From the NCBI GenBank assembly GCA_964420035.1, contig CAYQQR010000065.1, positions 1 to 13,806 of the forward strand: DNA of 13,806 nucleotides, read 5' to 3'. Position 1 is the first letter of the stretch; every line of letters begins with the position of its first letter. A program made the position numbers and the translations under genes. Below, piece by piece: positions 1 through 5,137 of the stretch. The DNA comes from CAYQQR01 sp964420035. Lineage in GTDB: Bacteria > Bacteroidota > Bacteroidia > Bacteroidales > SM23-62. Below the pieces are notes generated by a model. It did not search any database. It was given only the letters and a program-made list of their open reading frames with translations, and had not been told where the DNA came from.

Positions 1-120
1 GTCTCATTGTCTCATTGTCTCATTGTCTCATTGTCTCATCGTCTCATTGTCTCATTGTCTCATCGTCTCATTGTCTCATCGTCTCTTTGCCTCTTCAGCT
101 CTTCGGCTCTTCGGCTCTAT
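1..120. repeat. 8-bp tandem array, GTCTCATT/GTCTCATC, decaying at its right end
   Basis: Fifteen contiguous octamers fill this stretch. The first ten are GTCTCATT or GTCTCATC. The last five drift through GTCTCTTT, GCCTCTTC, AGCTCTTC, GGCTCTTC and GGCTCTAT. The array starts at the window edge, so its left end is unknown. On the other strand the unit reads NATGAGAC, which shares its GAGAC core and 8-bp period with the array at 3681-3752. An open reading frame across it gives only a meaningless serine, leucine and cysteine repeat. Confidence 0.95.
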
Positions 121-211
121 TGCAAAGGCTTCTGCATCTTGCGTCCACATTAAAGTCAGTCTCAATTTTTAAGGTCCGGCAGGTGGCCGCTATAAGCTTA
201 GCTCATTTCTA

Positions 212-298
212 TTCTACCATTATTCGGTGGTCTACGACCACCCCGAGATTAAACATAATTCCATGAGGATGCTCGCAGAGCATCAAATAATGGTAGAA
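212..298. repeat. Composite palindromic element: outer stem with two inner hairpins
   Basis: The outer arms TTCTACCATTATT (212-224) and AATAATGGTAGAA (286-298) are perfect 13-bp inverted repeats. Inside lie two perfect 7-bp hairpins with 3-base loops: GGTGGTC-TAC-GACCACC at 226-242 and GATGCTC-GCA-GAGCATC at 268-284. Each hairpin sits one base from its outer arm, and a 25-base unpaired stretch separates them. The design would fold into a three-way junction in either DNA strand or in RNA. It looks like a dispersed REP-like or non-autonomous element, or a structured RNA. No protein gene adjoins it, and only one copy is in the window. Confidence 0.75.
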
Positions 299-319
299 AC
301 AAGTATCTCTACAGAATAA

Positions 320-368
320 TCGGCCCGATTTCAATCCTTGTAAAAACAATATAAGTAAGACGGGCCGA
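320..368. repeat. 8-bp inverted repeat with a 33-base loop
   Basis: TCGGCCCG (320-327) and CGGGCCGA (361-368) pair perfectly. The loop contains a weak TTGT/ACAA hairpin. Neither side is followed by a convincing T-run, so I do not call it a terminator. It lies 21 bases after the composite palindrome and may belong to the same repeat-rich block. The rest of 299-441 shows only AT-rich sequence, including an 8-T run at 394-401. Confidence 0.45.
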
Positions 369-441
369 AAAGTAATTAAACCAGCTTAAATCATTTTTTT
401 TACCAGCAGCCAGAGGCCAGAAACAAGTCTGCTAAAATGTA

Positions 442-490
442 ATCCCGCGGTTGATGCGAATGTCATCCCGCACTTGATGCGGGACCTCCC
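442..490. repeat. Dispersed hairpin repeat of the ATCCCGC..TGATGCGGGA type, one full and one decayed copy
   Basis: The full copy has the perfect stem TCCCGCA (466-472) and TGCGGGA (478-484) around the loop CTTGA, followed by CCTCC. A decayed copy, ATCCCGC-GGTTGATGCG, sits just to its left at 442-458. Intergenic repeats of this general form (CATCCCGnnnTTGATnCGGGA) are, from memory, widespread in many environmental bacterial genomes. No function is evident. Confidence 0.6.
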
Positions 491-525
491 TATCATTTAC
501 TTGTCGGATTATAAGTGAAATTCTT

Positions 526-555
526 CTTGTTTTATTGAAAATTATTGTATTTTTG
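526..555 (+). promoter_or_regulatory. Predicted Bacteroidetes-type promoter of the rplM operon
   Basis: TATTTTTG at 548-555 is an exact match to the Bacteroidetes -7 box TAnnTTTG. CTTG at 526-529 can serve as the -33 box (consensus TTTG) with an 18-base spacer, slightly shorter than usual. Transcription would start near 560 and give an untranslated leader of about 50 bases before the rplM start. Confidence 0.6.
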
Positions 556-567
556 CGTTCCACAAAA

Positions 568-583
568 TCAGGGGAAGCCCTGA
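568..583 (+). promoter_or_regulatory. Hairpin in the rplM 5' leader
   Basis: TCAGGG (568-573) and CCCTGA (578-583) form a perfect 6-bp stem closed by the loop GAAG. It lies between the predicted start of transcription and the GTG start of rplM. In E. coli, L13 represses translation of its own rplM-rpsI messenger, so an L13-binding leader would be a natural role. That is inference from position, and such a short stem can occur by chance. Confidence 0.35.
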
Positions 584-611
584 AACATTAATAATTTAAA
601 GGATTACAGAG

Positions 612-1067
612 GTGGGTACAACCAGTTATAAGACCCTATCAGCCAGGAAGGCAGACATTGAAAAGGAATGGATATTGGTGGATGCCAAGGACCAGGTGCT
701 GGGGCGTATGGCTTCACGCATTGCTAAGATCCTGAGGGGAAAGCATAAGCCCAATTACACCCCTCATGTAGATTGCGGAGACTATGTTATCGTGATCAAT
801 GCAGAGCAGGTCAGACTCACCGGAAATAAAATGACCGACAAGAAATATGTCCGTCATTCCGGTTACCCGGGTGGACAATGGGAAGAAAACCCTGCCCATC
901 TTTTGGCCCGAAGGCCTACGGCCGTTGTTGAACAAGCCATCAAAGGCATGCTGCCAAAAAATAAACTGGCGGGCCAGATGTACAGGAACCTTTTTGTATA
1001 TGCCGGCGAGGAGCATCCACACGAAGGACAGAAACCAAAGAAAATAGATATCAATACAATTAAGTAG
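612..1067 (+). CDS. rplM: 50S ribosomal protein L13 (uL13)
   Basis: This is large-subunit ribosomal protein L13, an early-assembling protein that binds 23S rRNA. The product has 151 residues, close to the usual length. Recognisable family stretches include WILVDAKDQVLGRMASRIA near residues 20-38, LRGKHKPNYTPHVDCGDYV near 41-59, the HSGYPGG motif near residue 85, and GMLPKN. The start is GTG. The reading SYKTLSARKADIEKEW right after it lines up with the usual N-terminus of Bacteroidetes L13, and no better ATG exists. No Shine-Dalgarno sequence precedes it. It is the first gene of an rplM-rpsI-rpsB-tsf run, two bases before rpsI, with a consensus Bacteroidetes promoter about 60 bases upstream. 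Confidence 0.97.
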   Translation: MGTTSYKTLSARKADIEKEWILVDAKDQVLGRMASRIAKILRGKHKPNYTPHVDCGDYVIVINAEQVRLTGNKMTDKKYVRHSGYPGGQWEENPAHLLARRPTAVVEQAIKGMLPKNKLAGQMYRNLFVYAGEEHPHEGQKPKKIDINTIK

Positions 1068-1069
1068 CA

Positions 1070-1456
1070 ATGGAAATTGTACAGACCACCGGTAGAAGAA
1101 AAAATTCGATCGCGAGAATATACCTAAGGGAAGGTAAAGGACAGATTATAGTAAACAACCAGGACTATAAAAAGTATTTCCCCCTTTTCCATCTACGGGC
1201 TTCGATCGAACAGCCCCTCAGACTCTCGGAAATCTTATCGAAAGTCGACATACAGGCCAACCTCTCGGGAGGTGGTTTCAAAGGGCAGGCTGAAGCACTT
1301 CGTCTGGCTATAGCCCGCGCCATTGTGAAGATGGATGCCGAGAAGAAAGTGATGCTTAAGGCTCATGGCTTACTGACCAGGGACCCGCGTGAAGTGGAAC
1401 GGAAAAAGCCCGGCAGGCCAAAAGCCAGGAAGCGCTTCCAGTTCAGTAAACGTTAA
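1070..1456 (+). CDS. rpsI: 30S ribosomal protein S9 (uS9)
   Basis: This is small-subunit ribosomal protein S9, whose C-terminal tail reaches the P-site tRNA on the ribosome. The product has 128 residues, a standard length. It begins with TTGRRKNSIARIYLREGKG, contains the LSGGGFKGQAEALRLAIARA core near residue 65, and ends in the basic tail RKKPGRPKARKRFQFSKR with the invariant terminal SKR. The start ATG lies two bases after the rplM stop, so the two genes are almost certainly cotranscribed and translationally coupled, as in most bacteria. There is no Shine-Dalgarno sequence. Confidence 0.97.
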   Translation: MEIVQTTGRRKNSIARIYLREGKGQIIVNNQDYKKYFPLFHLRASIEQPLRLSEILSKVDIQANLSGGGFKGQAEALRLAIARAIVKMDAEKKVMLKAHGLLTRDPREVERKKPGRPKARKRFQFSKR

Positions 1457-1482
1457 TGGAAGAAGAGATTGTTTAGTATCTA

Positions 1483-1521
1483 AATTGTCCAGACTTACCT
1501 GAACGGAGCTACTGGACAATT
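1483..1521 (+). promoter_or_regulatory. Hairpin in the rpsI-rpsB spacer
   Basis: AATTGTCCAG (1483-1492) and CTGGACAATT (1512-1521) form a perfect 10-bp stem around a 19-base loop. It lies 34 bases before the rpsB start in an otherwise plain 99-base spacer. No T-run follows, so it is not a standard intrinsic terminator. It could be an mRNA processing or stability element, or a leader bound by S2. In E. coli, S2 represses rpsB-tsf through its leader, but whether this hairpin does so here is inference. Confidence 0.5.
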
Positions 1522-1555
1522 GATAAACCAGAATGTAAACAAATAAAGAGAGAAA

Positions 1556-2560
1556 ATGCCTGAAGTTACATTTAAGGAACTCCTGGATGCCGGAGTTCAT
1601 TTCGGACACCTTAAAAGAAAATGGAATCCCAACATGGCCCCCTATATTTTTATGGAGCGGAACGGGATTCATATCATTGACCTGCAAAAGACTGCCGTAA
1701 AACTTGAGGAAGCAAAAAAAGCGCTCAAGCAGATCGCTAAATCCGGAAGGAAGATCCTCTTTGTGGCCACGAAAAAGCAAGCCAAAGAGATCGTTGAAGA
1801 AAAGGTCAAACGCATCAATATGCCCTACGTGGTAGAGCGTTGGCCCGGCGGTTTACTTACCAATTTTCCTACCATACGCAAAGCCATTAAAAAAATGGCT
1901 TCCATCGATAAAATGGCCACTGACGGAACCTTTGAGACCCTTTCAAAGCGGGAAAGATTGCAGATCACCCGTCAAAGGGCCAAACTTGAAAAACTGCTTG
2001 GCAGCATTGCCGACCTTACCCGTCTGCCTGCCGCATTGTTCATCGTAGACGTAACCAAGGAGAATATCGCCGTGCGGGAAGCCAATAAACTGAATATCCC
2101 GGTATATGCCATGGTAGATACCAATTCGGATCCCGGTATGGTGGACTTCCCCATTCCGGCAAACGATGATGCCTCCAAATCCATCACCCTCATCATGGAA
2201 CAAATTGTTGCCTCCGTGGAAAATGGATTGAATGAAAGAAAGCTTGAAAAGGAAAAAGAGGCCGAGAGCAAGAAGAGCACCAAAAAGGAAGAAAAAGAAT
2301 CCGCTGAAAAGAAAAAAGAACCGGCCAAGAAGCAGGAAGCAGCGGCAGGAGGCAGTGGCAGTGGAAAACAGGAGGCAGCGGCAGTTGGCAGTGGCAGTAA
2401 GGAACAGCCGGCAGCAGCAGAAGACAGCGGCAGTAAGAAGCAGGAGGCAGAAAGCAGCGGCAGTGATGATCAATCCGGTAAAGCTACAACTCGCGCAGCG
2501 AGTGAGAAACAGCGCAGCGAGAAGCTGTCAGAAGATTCCAATGAAAAAAGAAAAAACTAA
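1556..2560 (+). CDS. rpsB: 30S ribosomal protein S2 (uS2) with a long repetitive C-terminal tail
   Basis: Residues 1 to about 228 are a normal S2 core: KELLDAGVHFGHLKRKWNP near the N-terminus, RNGIHIIDL, the WPGGLLTNF motif near residue 96, and DLTRLPAALFIVDV near residue 153. S2 sits on the back of the 30S subunit and helps recruit S1 and S21. The total of 334 residues is unusual, since E. coli S2 has 241. The extra C-terminal part begins with a Lys/Glu-rich stretch (about 229-258). It continues with four imperfect 12-residue repeats rich in Ala, Gly and Ser (259-305) and ends in a charged tail. The reading frame stays open and joins the core without a break, so I read it as a true extension, probably disordered. 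tsf follows after 41 bases. Confidence 0.96.
   Translation: MPEVTFKELLDAGVHFGHLKRKWNPNMAPYIFMERNGIHIIDLQKTAVKLEEAKKALKQIAKSGRKILFVATKKQAKEIVEEKVKRINMPYVVERWPGGLLTNFPTIRKAIKKMASIDKMATDGTFETLSKRERLQITRQRAKLEKLLGSIADLTRLPAALFIVDVTKENIAVREANKLNIPVYAMVDTNSDPGMVDFPIPANDDASKSITLIMEQIVASVENGLNERKLEKEKEAESKKSTKKEEKESAEKKKEPAKKQEAAAGGSGSGKQEAAAVGSGSKEQPAAAEDSGSKKQEAESSGSDDQSGKATTRAASEKQRSEKLSEDSNEKRKN
2330..2470 (+). repeat. 36-bp (12-codon) tandem repeat inside the rpsB tail
   Basis: Four imperfect units encode KQEAAAGGSGSG, KQEAAAVGSGSK, EQPAAAEDSGSK and KQEAESSGSDD, covering residues 259-305 of S2. Just downstream, GCGCAGCGAG occurs twice (2494-2503 approximately, and about 20 bases later), and ACTCGC-GCA-GCGAGT at 2489-2503 is a perfect small hairpin. 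Repeat number may therefore vary between strains. Confidence 0.85.
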
Positions 2561-2601
2561 ACAAACCTCCGGTAAATCGTAAATTCTAACGCGTAATAAT
2601 C

Positions 2602-3429
2602 ATGGCTGATATTAAAGCATCCAACGTTCAAAAACTTCGCAAAGTCACCGGTGCAGGTATGATGGACTGTAAAAAGGCCCTTCAGGAGTCCGGCGGTGAT
2701 TTTGACAAGGCAATAGAAATTATTCGTAAAAAAGGCCAGGCTGTCGCCAGCAAGCGCGCCGACCGGGAAGCCGGGGAAGGAGTAGCCCTTGCCCTGGTCA
2801 ATGACTCCGGTACGATGGGTGCCCTTCTGACCCTGAATTGTGAGACCGACTTCGTGGCTAAAAATGAGGATTTCGTAAAGCTGGCAGAGTCCATCCTCAA
2901 CCTGGCACTCAGGGAAGAGATCGCTGACCTTGCTGCTTTGAAAAAAGCCCGGTTGAATGGTAAAGATGTTGAATCAGTCATCACCGACCACATCGGTATC
3001 ATCGGAGAAAAACTGGAACTCAGTGCCTATGATAAGATCAACGCTCCCCAGGTGGTCGCGTACATCCACCCCGGCAACAAGCTGGCTACCCTGGTTGGCT
3101 TTAACAAAAATGCCGATACTCAGGTTGGCAAGGACCTAGCCATGCAGGTAGCAGCCATGAATCCTATCGCCGTGGATAAGGACAGCATCCCCCAGGAGAT
3201 CGTCGACCAGGAAATAGAGATCGGTAAAGAACAAGCCCGCAGAGATGGAAAACCCGAGGAACTGCTCGAAAAGATCGCCATGGGTAAACTGAACAAATTC
3301 TTCAAGGAAAACACCCTGCTGAACCAGGATTTTGTCAAAGACAGCAAAAAAACCATATCCCAGTACCTCAAGGAGCAAGATAAGGAGCTGACCGTTGTCG
3401 ATTTTAAAAGGTTTAGCCTGAGAGACTAG
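2602..3429 (+). CDS. tsf: Translation elongation factor Ts
   Basis: EF-Ts is the guanine-nucleotide exchange factor that releases GDP from EF-Tu. The product has 275 residues, a usual length for the group. The N-terminal UBA-like domain is clear: NVQKLRKVTGAGMMDCKKAL at residues 8-27. The hallmark core motif follows near residue 78 as TLNCETDFVAKNEDF. The C-terminal part contains VAYIHPGNKLATLVGF and the AMQVAAMNP motif. It follows rpsB after 41 bases, the conserved bacterial pairing. The ATG start is the standard family start. No Shine-Dalgarno sequence is present and no terminator hairpin with a T-run follows, so transcription may run on into the repeat-rich spacer and pyrH. Confidence 0.97.
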   Translation: MADIKASNVQKLRKVTGAGMMDCKKALQESGGDFDKAIEIIRKKGQAVASKRADREAGEGVALALVNDSGTMGALLTLNCETDFVAKNEDFVKLAESILNLALREEIADLAALKKARLNGKDVESVITDHIGIIGEKLELSAYDKINAPQVVAYIHPGNKLATLVGFNKNADTQVGKDLAMQVAAMNPIAVDKDSIPQEIVDQEIEIGKEQARRDGKPEELLEKIAMGKLNKFFKENTLLNQDFVKDSKKTISQYLKEQDKELTVVDFKRFSLRD

Positions 3430-3441
3430 TTTAGGATTCAG

Positions 3442-3461
3442 CCTGCCTGCCGGCAGGCAGG
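3442..3461. repeat. 20-bp perfect palindrome CCTGCCTGCCGGCAGGCAGG
   Basis: The two 10-base arms are perfectly complementary with no loop. It starts 12 bases after the tsf stop and is flanked on both sides by near-copies of GGATTCAG. Its arms CCTGCCTG and CAGGCAGG recur, with a 37-base insert, at 3572-3624, so the two look like short and long forms of one element. No T-run follows, so it is not a standard terminator. Confidence 0.85.
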
Positions 3462-3541
3462 GATTCAGGATTAGGGTGTGGGTGTGTAAACCATAGACTA
3501 CTCGAAACCCTTAAAACGTAACCCGAAACACGTAACCATTC

Positions 3542-3572
3542 ATTTAAATCCGCAATGCGCAATTCGCAATCC
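3542..3572 (+). repeat. CGYAATN heptamer repeat, first copy
   Basis: After ATTTAAATC come CGCAATG, CGCAATT and CGCAATC, three 7-bp units. The same arrangement, in reverse orientation, occurs at 13244-13275 after the S41 peptidase gene: the 15 bases from ATTTAAATCCGCAAT are identical, and further 7-bp units follow. This is therefore a dispersed intergenic repeat family. Confidence 0.75.
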
Positions 3573-3624
3573 CTGCCTGACGGTCACCGGCGGCCATAGC
3601 CTCTGGCGACGGCACGCAGGCAGG
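3572..3624. repeat. Long-form CCTGCCTG/CAGGCAGG inverted repeat with internal hairpin
   Basis: CCTGCCTG (3572-3579) and CAGGCAGG (3617-3624) are perfect inverted arms around 37 bases. Inside, GCCA (3593-3596) and TGGC (3604-3607) can form a short hairpin. The arms are those of the loop-free palindrome at 3442-3461. It overlaps the end of the CGYAATN heptamers by one base. Confidence 0.7.
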
Positions 3625-3680
3625 CGTAATTGATTAGGGTCACAGAGGTACACAGAGTAAAATTGAGAACCACGGAAACA

Positions 3681-3752
3681 TAATAGACCTCGAGACCTTG
3701 AGACGTGGAGACATTGAGACGTGGAGGCATCGAGACGTGGAGGCATCGAGAC
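3681..3752 (+). repeat. 8-bp tandem array with GAGAC core, upstream of pyrH
   Basis: Nine contiguous octamers: TAATAGAC, CTCGAGAC, CTTGAGAC, GTGGAGAC, ATTGAGAC, GTGGAGGC, ATCGAGAC, GTGGAGGC, ATCGAGAC. The core and period match the array at 1-120 read on the opposite strand. The array ends 41 bases before the pyrH ATG and so probably lies in or near its leader. A reading frame through it would add 32 residues to PyrH, but these are repeat-derived and not part of the enzyme. Confidence 0.9.
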
Positions 3753-3793
3753 TACGCGTAACAATTCATTTTAATCCGCGTTTCCCTGGTCAG

Positions 3794-4504
3794 ATGAAAC
3801 CTTATAAGAGAATACTCCTTAAGTTATCCGGTGAAGCTTTGGCCGGGGAGGACAAGCATGGCTTTGATCCGGAACAGCTGAAATCCTATACAAAACAGAT
3901 CAAAAGCATTGTTGACCAGGGTGTACAGGTGGGTCTTGTCATCGGCGGCGGCAATCTCTTCCGCGGTTTAGCCGGCCTTGATCAGGGATTCGACCGGGTC
4001 AAAGGCGATTACATGGGTATGCTGGCCACGGTCATCAACGGACTGGCATTACAGTCTGCATTTGAAAAGGCGGGGATTGCCACCAGCTTATTCACGGCTT
4101 CCCGGATAGAAGCCGTGGGCGAACGATTCAACAAGCTCCGGGCCATTAAAAGTTTGGAAAACGGAGCAATTGCCATTTTTACTTATGGAACCGGCAATCC
4201 TTACTTTACGACCGACACCGCTGCAGCCCTCAGGGCCGTGGAAATAGAAGCGGATGTCTTCCTGAAAGGCACCCGGGTGGATGGTGTGTATTCTGCCGAT
4301 CCTGAAAAAGACCCCTCTGCCGTAAAATACGATACCCTTAGCTTTGAAGAGTCATTGGAAAAGCAACTCAGGATCATGGATCAGACCGCATTTACATTTT
4401 GCCGTGACAACAACCTTCCTGTTATTGTCTTCAATGTGAACCGGGAGGACAGTTTATTCCGTATTATTTCCGGGGAAAAAATTGGCACGTTAATTAAAAA
4501 CTAA
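3794..4504 (+). CDS. pyrH: UMP kinase
   Basis: UMP kinase converts UMP to UDP with ATP, the committed step to UTP and CTP; bacterial enzymes are hexamers of the amino-acid kinase fold. The product has 236 residues, the normal length. Visible motifs are KRILLKLSGEALAG (residues 5-18), the glycine-rich VIGGGNLFRG near residue 52, DYMGMLATVINGLALQ near residue 74, and GTGNPYFTTDTAAALRA near residue 134 followed by KGTRVDGVYSADPEKD. I chose ATG 3794 because MKPYKRILLKLSGEAL is the family N-terminus. Earlier in-frame starts translate the octamer array. frr follows after 44 bases, the conserved pyrH-frr pair. Confidence 0.97.
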   Translation: MKPYKRILLKLSGEALAGEDKHGFDPEQLKSYTKQIKSIVDQGVQVGLVIGGGNLFRGLAGLDQGFDRVKGDYMGMLATVINGLALQSAFEKAGIATSLFTASRIEAVGERFNKLRAIKSLENGAIAIFTYGTGNPYFTTDTAAALRAVEIEADVFLKGTRVDGVYSADPEKDPSAVKYDTLSFEESLEKQLRIMDQTAFTFCRDNNLPVIVFNVNREDSLFRIISGEKIGTLIKN

Positions 4505-4548
4505 TTATATTTAGCTTCACAATAAACTTTCTGTCTTTCTTACGTGCC

Positions 4549-5112
4549 ATGGAAGAAGAAGTTGAACTACTATTAGAAGACACTAAAGAACGGATGGAAA
4601 AATCCATCCAACACCTTGAAAACGAGCTAATTAAGATAAGGGCTGGTAAGGCTAGCCCCAATATGCTGGATGGGATTACCGTAGAATATTACGGGACCAT
4701 GACCCCGCTCAACCAGGTGTCGAACATCAATACGCCGGATCCCAGGACCATTACGATCCAGCCCTGGGAGAAAAATATGATCGGTCCTATAGAAAAAGCC
4801 ATCTTGCAGGCCAATATCGGACTGAACCCCGACAACAATGGGGAGGTCATACACATCAATGTTCCTGTTTTAACAGAAGAACGCAGGAAAGACCTGGTCA
4901 AACAAGTCCGTACTGAAGGTGAAAACACCAAGGTTGGCATACGCAACGCCCGCCGCGATGCCAATGAAGAGATCAAAAAGATGCAGAAAGAAGGCCTGGC
5001 CGAAGACCTGGCCAAGAATACCGAGGACGAAGTGCAGAAACTCACAAACGATTATACAGAGAAGGTAGAACAGCTGATGAACGAAAAGGAAGAAGACATT
5101 ATGAAGGTCTAA
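4549..5112 (+). CDS. frr: Ribosome recycling factor
   Basis: RRF, with EF-G, splits the post-termination ribosome. The product has 187 residues, the standard size. It shows the family signature LIKIRAGKASPNMLDGITVEY near residues 27-47, TPLNQVSNINTPDPRTITI, PWEKNMIGPIEKAI near residue 72, and the C-terminal stretch VPVLTEERRKDLVKQVR followed by a long helical domain. The start places MEEEVELLLEDTKERMEKSI where the family normally begins. A 7-bp tandem duplication AAGGTCT-AAGGTCT (5104-5117) spans the stop codon. A strong intrinsic terminator lies about 40 bases downstream and closes the operon. Confidence 0.97.
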   Translation: MEEEVELLLEDTKERMEKSIQHLENELIKIRAGKASPNMLDGITVEYYGTMTPLNQVSNINTPDPRTITIQPWEKNMIGPIEKAILQANIGLNPDNNGEVIHINVPVLTEERRKDLVKQVRTEGENTKVGIRNARRDANEEIKKMQKEGLAEDLAKNTEDEVQKLTNDYTEKVEQLMNEKEEDIMKV

Positions 5113-5137
5113 GGTCTGAACTACTAACAACTGCTAA

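Larger units (their letters stand above)
3531..3779. repeat. 23-bp direct repeat bracketing the pyrH-upstream repeat cluster
   Basis: The segments 3531-3553 and 3757-3779 match at 21 of 23 positions. Both begin CGTAAC and end AATCCGC. Between them lie the CGYAATN heptamers, the long CCTGCCTG inverted repeat, a doubled CACAGAG motif at 3641-3657, and the GAGAC octamer array. The second copy ends 14 bases before the pyrH start. Either a segment was duplicated or a repeat block was inserted just upstream of pyrH; the sequence alone cannot decide. Confidence 0.8.

Noticed and set aside
1..120. CRISPR array
   Set aside because: Units are 8 bp with no spacers. The same applies to the arrays at 3681-3752 and 13366-13397. 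The TTTCAATCC near 329 is a single occurrence.
15..266. 83-codon open reading frame over the left octamer array
   Set aside because: Its first third only translates the 8-bp repeat and the rest resembles no protein; it also runs into the composite palindrome.
2232..2582. 116-codon Arg/Lys-rich frame overlapping the rpsB tail
   Set aside because: It is the +1 shadow of the low-complexity S2 tail. The S2 frame continues uninterrupted from a conserved core.
3442..3461. Intrinsic terminator after tsf
   Set aside because: The palindrome is perfect but has no loop and no T-run on either side, and a related long form recurs nearby, so a dispersed repeat explains it better.
3698..3793. N-terminal extension of PyrH by 32 residues
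   Set aside because: The extension is a translation of the GAGAC octamers; the family N-terminus begins at ATG 3794.
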